Origin: LMUY01 sp965199005
Lineage (GTDB): Bacteria; Pseudomonadota; Alphaproteobacteria; Acetobacterales; Acetobacteraceae
Length of the DNA stretch: 64,000 nucleotides
Direction: 5' to 3'
Assembly (NCBI GenBank): GCA_965199005.1
Contig: CBDAQK010000006.1
Coordinates: 1,054,001 to 1,118,000, forward strand
Shown here: piece by piece, positions 33,266 through 42,123 of the stretch
Layout: each line of letters starts with the position of its first letter
Position numbering within the stretch: position 1 is the first letter of the stretch
Program-made: the position numbers and the translations under genes
Notes under the pieces: model-generated
The model's input: only the letters and a program-made list of their open reading frames with translations
Told to the model about the DNA's origin: nothing
The model's database searches: none

Positions 33266-33736
33266 TCAGCCCGGGTCGAGAGGGACGGCGGAAATGCTGT
33301 TATAGGGGCTGCCGCCCTTGCTGAGCGCCTGGGTCGACCAGACCAGGTAGACCAGGACGTTGCGTTGACGGTCGACCATGCGGCTGACGCGGATTTCCTT
33401 GAACGCCCAGTTGGCCGCGGCGCCAAACACCACCTCGTTATCCGGCAGCGTCCCCAATGGCGTGGGGTGGCCGGTGGCGCGGCAGGCGATGGAGAAGCGG
33501 CTCGGGTCGGTGGCGAGCCCCAGTGAGCCGGAGATCCCCCCGGTTTCCGCCCGCGAGACGTAGCAACTGACGTTCTGCACCTTAGGGTCGTCGTAGCGGT
33601 CCACCACGATCTTGTCGTTGGCGCCGAGCACGCGGAAGGTGGTGCTGACGTCGCCGATCCGCGCCGGCCCATCCGCCGCGAAAGCGGGCCCGGCGGCGAG
33701 CATGGCAAGGCAGGCCAGTGCTGATTTCTTCACCAT
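33266..33736 (-). CDS. creA: CreA family periplasmic protein
   Basis: A 156-residue exported protein of the CreA family (function unknown; small periplasmic protein named after the E. coli cre locus). The signal peptide is KKSALACLAMLAAGPAFAAD. The body shows the family's IGDVSTTFRVLGANDKIVVDRYDDPKVQNVSCYVSRAETGG pattern (cited in part) and EIRVSRMVDRQRNVLVYLVWS. The ATG at 33736 is chosen to give a proper signal peptide. It lies 42 bp downstream of the ilvC stop on the same strand and is followed by the AlgX-like gene. Confidence 0.9.
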   Translation of the reverse strand: MVKKSALACLAMLAAGPAFAADGPARIGDVSTTFRVLGANDKIVVDRYDDPKVQNVSCYVSRAETGGISGSLGLATDPSRFSIACRATGHPTPLGTLPDNEVVFGAAANWAFKEIRVSRMVDRQRNVLVYLVWSTQALSKGGSPYNSISAVPLDPG

Positions 33737-33778
33737 GGGCGGTGACCTACGAGGATCACCGCGCCGGTGCAATCGGCG

Positions 33779-34798
33779 TCAGTTCTTCGCTTTGTCCACC
33801 AGGGCGTTCTTCTTGATCCACGGCATCATCGCGCGAAGGGTTTCTCCTACCTTTTCAACGGGATGCTCGGCCATCCGGCGGCGGGTGGCCTTGAAGCTCG
33901 ACTGATTCACCTTGTTCTCCAGCATCCAATCGCGAGCGAACCGGCCGGATTGGATGTCGGCCAGCACCCGCTTCATTTCGGCCTTGGTCTCCGAGGTGAT
34001 GATGCGCGGGCCAGTGACGTACTCGCCGTATTCGGCGGTGTTGCTGATCGAGTAGTTCATGTTGGCAATGCCCCCCTCGTAGATCAGATCCACGATGAGC
34101 TTCACCTCGTGAAGGCATTCGAAATACGCCATTTCCGGCGCGTAGCCGGCCTCGACCAGAGTTTCGAAGCCGCCCTTGATCAGCTCCACCAGGCCACCGC
34201 AGAGAACCACCTGCTCGCCGAACAAATCGGTTTCGCATTCCTCCTTGAACGTCGTCTCGATGATGCCAGCGCGCCCGCCGCCGATGGCGCTGGCGTAGGA
34301 GAGCGCGATCTCCAGGGCATTGCCGGACGGATCCTGCGACACGGCCACCAGGCATGGGACGCCGCCGCCGCGCTGGTATTCGGAGCGCACGGTGTGGCCG
34401 GGCCCCTTCGGCGCGATCATGAACACGTCGATGTCGGCGCGCGGGTCCAGCAGGTTGAAGTGCACGTTCAGGCCATGCGCGAAGGCGAGCGCCGCGCCAG
34501 GCTTCATGTTCGGGCCTAGCTTCTCCCGGTAAAGGTCACCTTGGATTTCGTCCGGGGTGAGCACCATCACGACGTCGGCTTGCTTGGCGGCCTCGGCGGG
34601 GTCCATCACGGGCAGCCCGGCCGCTTCGGCCTTGGCAACGCCAGCTGAACCCGCGCGCAACCCGACGATGACGTTTGTCACGCCGGAATCGTGAAGGTTC
34701 TGGGCGTGGGCATGCCCCTGGCTGCCGAAACCGATGATCGCGACCTTCTTGCTCTTGATCAGGTTCACGTCGGCGTCGCGATCGTAGTAAACGCGCAT
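33779..34798 (-). CDS. ilvC: ketol-acid reductoisomerase (class I)
   Basis: A 339-residue NADPH- and Mg-dependent enzyme converting acetolactate or acetohydroxybutyrate to the dihydroxy acids of valine/isoleucine synthesis. The N-terminal Rossmann motif is KKVAIIGFGSQGHAHAQNL; the C-terminal knotted domain includes ETTFKEECETDLFGEQVVLCGG with the metal-binding acids. The 339-residue length is exactly that of short (class I) enzymes. The ATG at 34798 begins MRVYYDRDADVNLIK, the family norm. It is the third gene of the ilvI-ilvH-ilvC run. Confidence 0.97.
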   Translation of the reverse strand: MRVYYDRDADVNLIKSKKVAIIGFGSQGHAHAQNLHDSGVTNVIVGLRAGSAGVAKAEAAGLPVMDPAEAAKQADVVMVLTPDEIQGDLYREKLGPNMKPGAALAFAHGLNVHFNLLDPRADIDVFMIAPKGPGHTVRSEYQRGGGVPCLVAVSQDPSGNALEIALSYASAIGGGRAGIIETTFKEECETDLFGEQVVLCGGLVELIKGGFETLVEAGYAPEMAYFECLHEVKLIVDLIYEGGIANMNYSISNTAEYGEYVTGPRIITSETKAEMKRVLADIQSGRFARDWMLENKVNQSSFKATRRRMAEHPVEKVGETLRAMMPWIKKNALVDKAKN

Positions 34799-34894
34799 GG
34801 GCTCAGTCTCCTTCAAATTCCGATATTGGGTGGGGAGCGCTTCGCCACCCCACCATTCCGGGCACAACGGCGGGCTGCCCAAGCGCACCCCGCC

Positions 34895-35413
34895 CTACAA
34901 AAGGGTGCCAGGCCCCCTCGCGATGGCGGCCACGCCGCTGCGGGAGATTTCGGCAAGACCGAGCGGGCGCATCAGTTCAAGGAAGGCGTCGATCTTCTCC
35001 GTCCCCCCCGTCATTTCGAACACGAAGCTGCCCACCGTCGCATCGACCACCCGGGCGCGGAACGCCTCGGCAATGCGCAGGCTCTCGCTGCGTTGTTCGC
35101 CCGTAGAGACCACCTTGATGAGCGCCAGTTCCCGCGCAATGTGCGGGCCTTCGCGGGTCAAGTCGGCGACCTTATAGACTGGCACCAGGCGGTCGAGTTG
35201 CGCCTTGATCTGGGCGATCACCATCTCGGTGCCGGAGGTGACGACGTTGATCCGGCTGCGTGCCCGGTCGCCATCCACCGGGGCTACCGTGAGGCTGTCG
35301 ATGTTGTAGCCACGCCCGCTGAACAGGCCGATGACACGGGCCAGCACCCCGGCCTCGTTTTCGACGAGCACGGAGATGACGGCGGTTTGAGACGCGGAGT
35401 CGGCGCTTGCCAT
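34895..35413 (-). CDS. ilvH: acetolactate synthase small (regulatory) subunit
   Basis: A 172-residue regulatory subunit with an N-terminal ACT domain (VISVLVENEAGVLARVIGLFSGRGYNIDSL in parts) that binds valine for feedback control, and the usual C-terminal domain (IAEAFRARVVDATVGSFVFEMTG). Its ATG overlaps the large-subunit stop by one base, so the two are made in step. It is separated from ilvC by 96 bp. Confidence 0.96.
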   Translation of the reverse strand: MASADSASQTAVISVLVENEAGVLARVIGLFSGRGYNIDSLTVAPVDGDRARSRINVVTSGTEMVIAQIKAQLDRLVPVYKVADLTREGPHIARELALIKVVSTGEQRSESLRIAEAFRARVVDATVGSFVFEMTGGTEKIDAFLELMRPLGLAEISRSGVAAIARGPGTLL

Positions 35414-37200
35414 CAGACGAGCATCAGCCCCTCTTCCGTCAGCCCGGCGGCGCGCGCTTCACCGCCGGGGCCGAGGATCATTTCATTATGGGCTGCACCG
35501 GACGGGATCATCGGGTAGCAATTCTCTTTCTCGTCGACGCAGATGTCGGCGATGACGGGACCCTCCGTCGCCAACATCCGCTCGATCACCCCGTCAAGCT
35601 CACCAATATTGGTCGCGCGCAGCCCCGTCGCATGAAACGCCTCGGCCAGCTTCACGAAGTCAGGCAGGGCCGCGCTATAGCTCTCGGAATACCGGCCGCC
35701 ATGCAGCAGCTCCTGCCACTGGCGCACCATGCCCATATATTGGTTGTTCAGGATGAACACCTTTACCGGCAAGCGGTACTGCGCAAGGGTCGCCATTTCC
35801 TGGATATTCATCAGGATAGAGGCCTCGCCTGCGATGTCGATGCACAAGGCGCCGGGATGGGCGATTTGCACGCCCATGGCGGCGGGCAGGCCGTAGCCCA
35901 TCGTCCCCAGACCGCCCGAGGTCATCCAGTGGTTTGGCTCTTCGAAGCCAAAATGCTGGGCGGCCCACATCTGGTGCTGGCCAACCTCGGTCGAAATAAA
36001 GGTGTTCCGGCCAGCGCACGCCGCGTGCAGCCGGCGGATGGCGTGTTGCGGCTTTATCACCGCCCCGGGTGACATGTCCTGCTCGTAGTGGAGGCAATTT
36101 CCCTCGCGCCACGTGTCGATCTGGCGCCACCAGGCCGTCACGGCGGCGCGGTTCTGGTGTCGCGGGTCCTCGTGCCAGGCAGCGATCAGCGCCCGCAGAA
36201 TGAGGCCGGCATCCCCCACCACGGGAATATCCACCATGACGTTCTTGTTGATGGAGGACGGGTCGATGTCACAGTGGATCTTCTGCGCGTCCGGGGCGAA
36301 GGCGTTAAGCCGCCCAGTCACGCGGTCATCGAACCGGGCACCGACGTTCAGCATGACGTCGCAGCCATGCATGGCCAGGTTCGCCTCGACGGTGCCATGC
36401 ATTCCCAGCATCCCGAGGAATTGCGGATCGGAGGCCGGGTAGGCGCCGAGCCCCATGAGGGTGGAGGTGCAGGGAGACCGCGTGAGACGCACCAGTTCGC
36501 GGAGGGCAGCCGTCGCGTCGGGCCCTGCGTTGATCACGCCACCGCCACTATAGACGACCGGACGCTGCGCGCCCTTCAGCAGCGCCACGGCACGGCGGAT
36601 TTGCGCCGGCTCGGGCTGGGTTTGCGGCCGGTAGGAGCGATGGCGCTCGGCGGAGGGCGGCTGGTAGGACGCGGGCGCGATCAGGATGTCCTTGGGGAGG
36701 TCGACGACGACCGGCCCAGGGCGCCCGCCAGCCGCGATGGCGAACGCCTCGTGCACGACACGCGCCAAATCCTCGCTGCGCTTGACCAGGTAGTTATGCT
36801 TCGTTGCAGGGCGGGTAATTCCCGTCGTATCCGCCTCTTGGAAGGCGTCGTTGCCGATGAGGTGGGTGGGCACCTGCCCGGTGAGGCAGACGATGGGGAT
36901 GCTGTCCATCAGCGCATCAACCAGCCCCGTGACGGCGTTGGTAGCGCCGGGTCCGCTGGTCACCAGCACCACGCCGACCTTGCCAGTGGACCGTGCATAG
37001 CCCTCCGCCGCATGCACCGCCGCTTGTTCGTGGCGGACAAGAATGTGGCGAACGGCGTTCTGGTTGAAGATCGCGTCATAGATCGGCAGCACGGCACCAC
37101 CGGGGTAGCCGAATACAACCTCTACCCCCTGCTCCTTCAAAGCCTGGAGGAGGATTTCGGCGCCAGACCGGCGTGGACTGCTGTGATGCGTCATCCGCAC
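35413..37200 (-). CDS. ilvI: acetolactate synthase large subunit
   Basis: The 595-residue ThDP- and FAD-dependent catalytic subunit of acetohydroxyacid synthase. Motifs include VVFGYPGGAVLPIYDAI with the HEQAAVHAAEGYARSTGKVG block carrying the catalytic Glu, the central FAD domain, and the ThDP/Mg motif DIAGEASILMN...LNNQYMGMVRQWQ. The usual GDA/GDG Asp is Glu (GEA) here; I believe this is a variant seen in alphaproteobacteria and not a loss. It lies 26 bp after miaA on the same strand and is coupled to ilvH. Confidence 0.96.
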   Translation of the reverse strand: MRMTHHSSPRRSGAEILLQALKEQGVEVVFGYPGGAVLPIYDAIFNQNAVRHILVRHEQAAVHAAEGYARSTGKVGVVLVTSGPGATNAVTGLVDALMDSIPIVCLTGQVPTHLIGNDAFQEADTTGITRPATKHNYLVKRSEDLARVVHEAFAIAAGGRPGPVVVDLPKDILIAPASYQPPSAERHRSYRPQTQPEPAQIRRAVALLKGAQRPVVYSGGGVINAGPDATAALRELVRLTRSPCTSTLMGLGAYPASDPQFLGMLGMHGTVEANLAMHGCDVMLNVGARFDDRVTGRLNAFAPDAQKIHCDIDPSSINKNVMVDIPVVGDAGLILRALIAAWHEDPRHQNRAAVTAWWRQIDTWREGNCLHYEQDMSPGAVIKPQHAIRRLHAACAGRNTFISTEVGQHQMWAAQHFGFEEPNHWMTSGGLGTMGYGLPAAMGVQIAHPGALCIDIAGEASILMNIQEMATLAQYRLPVKVFILNNQYMGMVRQWQELLHGGRYSESYSAALPDFVKLAEAFHATGLRATNIGELDGVIERMLATEGPVIADICVDEKENCYPMIPSGAAHNEMILGPGGEARAAGLTEEGLMLV

Positions 37201-37226
37201 GGTCTACAGGGCGGCGGAAGCGCGGG

Positions 37227-38198
37227 TCAATCGAAACCGTGCAGAAACTTCTGCATACCTGCCATACTCCTTTCCGAAAGTTGCGTCGAGCCAGCAAATC
37301 GCGCACTGATCCTTTCCACCTGGTCCGGTGGGGCGAGGCTTTGGTGGCGAAACCAAGTCGCCTGCCGCTTGGTATATTGCGCGCTCGCAAGCACCGCCCG
37401 GCGTTCAGCCTCGGCCAGCGAGATCGAGCCGTGCAGGGCGGCTGACAGCTCCGGAACCCCATGCGCTTGCATGGCAGGCAGCGCTGGGTCGAGGCCGAGT
37501 GCCATCAGCCGCTCGACTTCGGCAAGCGCTCCCTGCGCGAGCATCGAGGTAAAGCGTGCAGCGATGGCGGCCCGCAACTCCTGCCGTGGCGGGTCCAAAA
37601 CGACGACCCTGAACAAATAATCGGCAGGCAATTTCTCGGCTTTCAGCCAGTCAGTGAGGCCTCGTCCCGTACCCCGCCATACCTCCCACGCACGCGCCAC
37701 GCGCTGGCCGTCGGAGGGGCGTAGCGTTGCCGCCGTCTGGGGATCGACCCGCGCCAGTTGGGCGTGCAGCGCCGGCGCCCCATGTTGGGCCAGCCGTGCC
37801 CGTGCCTCGGCGCGGGCGGCTTCGCCAGGATTGGGGATGTCGGCCAACCCGGCCGTGAGGGAGCGAAGATACATGCCGGTGCCGCCGCAAAGGATCGGGA
37901 CCTGAGCCGCCGCCATGGCCTCAAGCGCAGCGTCCCGCCACCACGCGACGCTGCCGGCCTCGGCAGCGGGACGTACGCCGTACAGGCGATGCGGCACCAG
38001 CGTCTCCTCCGCCTCGGATGGCCGGGCGGTGACGATGCGGAGCTCGCGGTAGATTTGCATGGCGTCGGCATTGATGATCGTTCCGCCGAAGCGCTCTGCC
38101 AGATGCAGCGCCAGCGCCGATTTGCCGCTGCAGGTCGGTCCGGCGATGATGAGGGCGCGGCGGGGCGCTGCCTTGCCGGGTTGCTCGGTTGGTGCCAT
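37227..38198 (-). CDS. miaA: tRNA dimethylallyltransferase
   Basis: A 323-residue enzyme that adds a dimethylallyl group to adenosine 37 of tRNAs reading UNN codons. The P-loop is IIAGPTCSGKSALALHLAE; DAMQIYRELRIVTARPS contains the catalytic Asp and prenyl-acceptor contacts, and CGGTGMYLRSL is a family signature. The start may be the ATG at 38198 or seven codons upstream at 38219; the latter would overlap serB, which runs the other way. Only 12 bp separate the two divergent starts. Confidence 0.95.
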   Translation of the reverse strand: MAPTEQPGKAAPRRALIIAGPTCSGKSALALHLAERFGGTIINADAMQIYRELRIVTARPSEAEETLVPHRLYGVRPAAEAGSVAWWRDAALEAMAAAQVPILCGGTGMYLRSLTAGLADIPNPGEAARAEARARLAQHGAPALHAQLARVDPQTAATLRPSDGQRVARAWEVWRGTGRGLTDWLKAEKLPADYLFRVVVLDPPRQELRAAIAARFTSMLAQGALAEVERLMALGLDPALPAMQAHGVPELSAALHGSISLAEAERRAVLASAQYTKRQATWFRHQSLAPPDQVERISARFAGSTQLSERSMAGMQKFLHGFD

Positions 38199-38210
38199 TG
38201 CGGCGCCACC

Positions 38211-39092
38211 ATGCCGCATATTCTCACCCTGGTCGCCGCCCGTGCCGCCACGACGCTGTCGCCCGGCACCATTGCACGGGTGCGGGACGCAGTGTCGGGC
38301 GGAACGCCGCTGACACTGTCCCCCGGCGAGGCGGTCGATATCCCCTGCCCTGGCTTGCCCGACATGACCCGGGTGTACGAGGCGCTGGCGGACGAGCCCG
38401 TGGATGCGTTGCGGGTGCAAACCCGTGGCCGCCGCAAGGGGCTCCTGATCGCCGACATGGATAGTACTATCGTGACAGGCGAGACGCTGGACGAGTTGGC
38501 GGCGATTGCCGGCGTGGGCGAGCAGGTCGCGGCCATCACGCGGCTGTCGATGAATGGAGAGTTCGACTTCGCCGAGGCACTCCGGCAACGGGTGGCGCTG
38601 CTGCGCGGGTTGGACCTGGCAGCGCTGGAGCAGACCTGGGAGGGGGTTCGGTTGACGAGCGGCGCCCGCATTTTGGTCGCCACCATGCGCGCGCATAATG
38701 CGACGGCGGCGCTGGTGTCGGGTGGCTTCACCTTCTTCACCAGCCGGGTCGCCGCCTTATGCGGCTTCGACACGCACCGGGCAAATACCTTACTCGATGA
38801 CGGCGCCACCCTCACCGGTGCGGTTGGCGAGCCCATCCTGGACCGCCGTGCCAAACAAGCGGCACTGGAGGAACTGGCGGCTGCCCGCGGCCTGCGTCTG
38901 TCGGCAACTTTGGCCGTGGGTGACGGGGCCAACGACCTGGCCATGCTCATGGAGGCGGGGATGGGCGTCGCATTCCACGCCAAGCCGATTGTCGCTGCCG
39001 CGGCGCGTCACCAGGTCAACCACGCCGATCTCCGCGCGCTCCTGTTCGCGCAAGGGTATCCGGTGAGCGCCTTCGTGGAGGATGCGGCTTGA
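38211..39092 (+). CDS. serB: phosphoserine phosphatase
   Basis: A 293-residue HAD-superfamily phosphatase making L-serine from phosphoserine. Motif I is IADMDSTIVTGETLDELA (nucleophile Asp in DMDST), motif II lies in LVSGGFTFF and motif III/IV in VGDGANDLAMLMEAGMGVAFHAKP. An N-terminal ~80-residue region corresponds to the poorly conserved regulatory part. The ATG (38211) starts MPHILTLV. The divergent miaA starts only 12 bp away, so at least one promoter lies within the other gene. Confidence 0.95.
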   Translation: MPHILTLVAARAATTLSPGTIARVRDAVSGGTPLTLSPGEAVDIPCPGLPDMTRVYEALADEPVDALRVQTRGRRKGLLIADMDSTIVTGETLDELAAIAGVGEQVAAITRLSMNGEFDFAEALRQRVALLRGLDLAALEQTWEGVRLTSGARILVATMRAHNATAALVSGGFTFFTSRVAALCGFDTHRANTLLDDGATLTGAVGEPILDRRAKQAALEELAAARGLRLSATLAVGDGANDLAMLMEAGMGVAFHAKPIVAAAARHQVNHADLRALLFAQGYPVSAFVEDAA

Positions 39093-39151
39093 AGCCAGTG
39101 TGGGTGTTCAACAGTATTATGGGCGAGATATCCTAACCTTCCGGCAATGGA

Positions 39152-39709
39152 ATGGACGGTCCGATGGCAAATGGCGAAACAGCGGCCGAGGTGACCCCAC
39201 ACTCCGATCCCGCGCCTGCGCATGACGGCCTGCCCGATAGCAAGTTCACGCGATGGCTGCGGCAGAGTGCCAACCTCATCCAGCACGCCGAACAGGCTGT
39301 GTATGTCGTTATCGGCGGGATGCTGGTGCTGGCGTTGGTACTGGCCCTGCTGGGCTCGTTCACGCTGCTGTTTCAGGGGGCCCGCGACCTTAGCCACACG
39401 GACGCAATTTTCGAGATCATCGACCGCCTGCTGTTCGTATTGATGCTGGTAGAGATTCTACATACGGTCCACGCATCAATCCGGACCGGCACGCTCGTGT
39501 GTGAGCCGTTCCTGATCGTCGGGTTGATCGCTTGCATCCGCCGCATCCTGGTCATCACCCTGGAAACGTCGCAAATCACCCAGCCGGAGCGCTGGGGCGC
39601 CGGCAACATGCCGCTGTTTCAAGCGTCCATGATCGAGCTGGGTGTGCTGGCGTTGCTCATCGTGGTCCTCGTCGGCTCAATCCGGTTCACCCGCGGCAGC
39701 GGCGTCTAG
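39152..39709 (+). CDS. PsiE-like phosphate-starvation-inducible membrane protein
   Basis: A 185-residue inner-membrane protein of the PsiE family, with four predicted membrane helices: AVYVVIGGMLVLALVLALLG, a second around IDRLLFVLMLVEILHTV, a third near LIVGLIACIRRILVI, and a last one IELGVLALLIVVLVGSI. PsiE proteins are induced by phosphate starvation in E. coli, but function is unknown. The start could also be the in-frame ATG at 39164. Its end overlaps by four bases the convergent membrane protein gene. Confidence 0.82.
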   Translation: MDGPMANGETAAEVTPHSDPAPAHDGLPDSKFTRWLRQSANLIQHAEQAVYVVIGGMLVLALVLALLGSFTLLFQGARDLSHTDAIFEIIDRLLFVLMLVEILHTVHASIRTGTLVCEPFLIVGLIACIRRILVITLETSQITQPERWGAGNMPLFQASMIELGVLALLIVVLVGSIRFTRGSGV

Positions 39710-40185
39710 CCTCTTGCACGCAGGATTGCGCGGCGTCTCGCTACGATGACGCCGAGACGCGCCCCCACTGCCGGGTCGCGCCACAGCAGCAGAACGCTTG
39801 CCAGCAGCCCGGCATGCAGCAGCAACGCCCCGGCCCGTACGTGCGCCATCTCCCAAATCAGCACGGGTCCGGCCGCCATCGCCGCTGCTGCAACCGCACA
39901 TGACGTGAGCCGCCAGACTGAGGCCGGCATCGCCAGCCGCCAATAAGCGGCAGCGAGCAGCCCTGCGGCGAACATCAGCTTCATCGCCGCCATCGCCCGT
40001 AATAGCCGGGTCAGGTCCGGCCCGGCTGCTTGGATCGCCCGCGCCGCCTCCTCGGCGGGCGTCGCCATCACGGCCAGCGCCGACCCGGCCAGGATGGCGC
40101 CCACCAGCACAGCACGTCCGGCGACCCAGCCGCGGGGTGGTGCTATGGCAGACTGGGTCCGGGGGGAATATCCGGTGTCAGGCAT
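39706..40185 (-). CDS. unknown integral membrane protein (159 aa)
   Basis: No family is recognised. The protein has about four hydrophobic segments (AVLVGAILAGSALAVMA, MKLMFAAGLLAAAYW, TSCAVAAAAMAAGPVLIWEM, AGALLLHAGLLASVLLLW) with a basic C-terminus (ARRRAILRARG), so it is an inner-membrane protein with a cytoplasmic tail. The gene's upstream region contains a 21-bp tandem repeat. Nothing around it points to a role. Confidence 0.7.
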   Translation of the reverse strand: MPDTGYSPRTQSAIAPPRGWVAGRAVLVGAILAGSALAVMATPAEEAARAIQAAGPDLTRLLRAMAAMKLMFAAGLLAAAYWRLAMPASVWRLTSCAVAAAAMAAGPVLIWEMAHVRAGALLLHAGLLASVLLLWRDPAVGARLGVIVARRRAILRARG

Positions 40186-40227
40186 GGCAGCCTCCGGTTA
40201 GCCTCTGGCAGATTCCGGTTAGCCTCT
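40186..40227. repeat. 21-bp tandem repeat, two full copies
   Basis: Copies GGCAGCCTCCGGTTAGCCTCT (21 bp, 40186-40206) and the next 21 bp (40207-40227) differ at two positions (CC to AT); a third partial copy GGCAGAT follows. The block directly abuts the start codon of the minus-strand membrane protein gene, occupying its ribosome-site and promoter zone, so copy number could alter its expression. Confidence 0.75.
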
Positions 40228-40307
40228 GGCAGATATAGTTCGTGCTAAAATCCAAGCCCGGCCCACCACGATGGGAAAGGCTACCCTGTCCGCATGCACC
40301 ATTGGAC

Positions 40308-40748
40308 TTAGTGTATAAAGACCTGCACCTGGCGGGAGGTGATACCGGCTTGGGCGCGGGCCTGCAAATGGATGCGGTCGTCATCCACGCCGTCACCGTT
40401 GATCGCGCGCGCGATCTCCCGTGCGTTGGCCGTCAGGCCGGTGGCTGCGGCGACCTGCTGCGTCGGCGTGCCCGTGTTCGGCACGACCGTAACGACGTCG
40501 AACTCCACATTTGGCTTTCGCGCCACCGCCAGAGCCACGGCCTGGTGCAAGGCGGCGGCATAATCCGGGTCGGGCCGCGCGTAATCCACCGTCACCAGCG
40601 GCGGCGCCAGCCCCGGTCCGGTCGGCGCGGGCGGCCGCGGCTTGGCGCCGGCTTGCGGGTTGAACGTGCGCTGGTCTACCAGGGTGCAACCCGCCGCCAG
40701 CGTCAGCAGGACCGGAAGCAGCGACGCAGCGATGCGGGGCAAAGACAT
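40308..40748 (-). CDS. small outer-membrane-type lipoprotein
   Basis: A 146-residue lipoprotein: the N-terminus SLPRIAASLLPVLLTLAAGC has a lipobox LAAGC, so Cys20 or thereabouts would be lipidated. The mature part has a Pro-rich linker (KPRPPAPTGPGLAPP) and a compact domain (VEFDVVTVVPNTGTPTQQVAAATGLTANAREIARAINGDGVDDDRIHL in pieces) rich in polar residues. I do not know its function. The ATG at 40748 is chosen to set the signal; one at 40763 is possible. It is divergent from the amidase gene. Confidence 0.7.
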   Translation of the reverse strand: MSLPRIAASLLPVLLTLAAGCTLVDQRTFNPQAGAKPRPPAPTGPGLAPPLVTVDYARPDPDYAAALHQAVALAVARKPNVEFDVVTVVPNTGTPTQQVAAATGLTANAREIARAINGDGVDDDRIHLQARAQAGITSRQVQVFIH

Positions 40749-40814
40749 GGCGCCACGTTGCATCAAACTGGCGCCCGGGCAAGATGCCGCATGACACGGA
40801 GCGGAGACCACTGA

Positions 40815-42065
40815 ATGCCCACCCCCACCAGCAACCAACGCATCGATGGCCGGCGGTTGTGGGATAGCCTGATGGCGATGGCCGAAATCGGCGCCACCGA
40901 GAAGGGGGGCGTCCGCCGCATCGCGCTGAGCCCGGTGGACAAAGCCGGGCGCGACCGGTTTCGCGGCTGGTGCGAAGCGGCAGGGCTGACGGTACGGACC
41001 GATTCAATGGGCAACATGTTCGCCCGCCGCGCCGGGCGCGACCCCGCGCGCGCGCCGGTGCTGTTCGGCAGTCACCTCGACAGCCAGCCGACCGGCGGCA
41101 AGTTCGATGGTGCGCTGGGTGTGATCGCCGGGTTGGAGGTGATGCGGACAGTGAACGAGCTGGGTATCCAGACCGAGGCGCCGCTGGAATTGGTGAATTG
41201 GACTGACGAAGAGGGCGCCCGGTTCGGCAAGGCGATGATGGGCTCCGGCGTCTGGGCGGGCGTCTTCGATCAACTGGCGACGGAGGCGTTGCTCGATGCC
41301 GACGGGGTGAGTCTCGGTGCGGCCCTGGACGCCACCGGATACCGCGGCCCCGACCCCGCGGCGCGCTTTCCGGCGGACAGCTACTTCGAACTGCATATCG
41401 AACAGGGGCCGATCCTGGAGCGCGAGGCCAAGATGATCGGGATCGTCACCGGCGGGCAGGCGCAAATCTGGTACGATGCGGTGGTGACAGGCCGCGACAG
41501 CCACGCGGGCACCACGCCGCCCGCAGCCCGGCGGGATGCGCTGGTGGGTGCGGCCAGGATCATCGACCTGGTGGACCGCACCATGCGCGCACGGGGCGAG
41601 AACGGCCGCGGCACCGTGGGGCAACTCTTTGTGCTTCCGAACAGCCGCAACGTCATCCCCGGCGAGGTTCGCTTCTCGGTGGAGTTCCGTCACCCAGACG
41701 AGGCGGAGTTGGAGCGGATCGCCACGCAGTTCCCGCGCGACGCCGGCTTCATCGCCCGTGATTCGGACGTCACCCTCTCGCTGGAGCAGCGTGTGCGCAT
41801 CCCTGCCCAACCCTTTGATCCCGAGTGTGTTGCCCTGGTTCGCGAGGCAGCGGAACGACTAGGCTACCCGTCGCGTCCGATCGTGTCCGGCGCCGGGCAC
41901 GATGCCATCTTCGTGGCCCCGCACGTCCCGTCCGCCATGATCTTCACGCCCTGCCGCGACGGCCTGTCCCACAACGAGGCGGAGAGCATCGAGCCGGACC
42001 AGGCCGAGGCCGGATGCCAGGTGCTGCTGGAGGTGGTACTGGCGCGGGCCAACCGGGCGGTGTGA
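40815..42065 (+). CDS. M20-family amidase (N-carbamoyl-L-amino acid hydrolase / allantoate amidohydrolase type)
   Basis: A 416-residue zinc-dependent hydrolase. Metal and substrate motifs are GSHLDSQPTGGKFDGALGV (His and Asp ligands), WTDEEGARFGKAMMGS (Glu general base), ELHIEQGP, the DSHAGTTPP dimerisation-domain motif and SGAGHDA near the C-terminus. The family splits N-carbamoyl amino acids, allantoate or ureidoglycolate; sequence alone does not choose. It sits alone between a lipoprotein (divergent) and the transketolase-like gene, 58 bp away on the same strand. Confidence 0.9.
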   Translation: MPTPTSNQRIDGRRLWDSLMAMAEIGATEKGGVRRIALSPVDKAGRDRFRGWCEAAGLTVRTDSMGNMFARRAGRDPARAPVLFGSHLDSQPTGGKFDGALGVIAGLEVMRTVNELGIQTEAPLELVNWTDEEGARFGKAMMGSGVWAGVFDQLATEALLDADGVSLGAALDATGYRGPDPAARFPADSYFELHIEQGPILEREAKMIGIVTGGQAQIWYDAVVTGRDSHAGTTPPAARRDALVGAARIIDLVDRTMRARGENGRGTVGQLFVLPNSRNVIPGEVRFSVEFRHPDEAELERIATQFPRDAGFIARDSDVTLSLEQRVRIPAQPFDPECVALVREAAERLGYPSRPIVSGAGHDAIFVAPHVPSAMIFTPCRDGLSHNEAESIEPDQAEAGCQVLLEVVLARANRAV

Positions 42066-42123
42066 CCGAAGCCTTGCCTCTCCATGCGCCTGCCTCTAAA
42101 CGGCTGATGATGCAGGACAGTGC

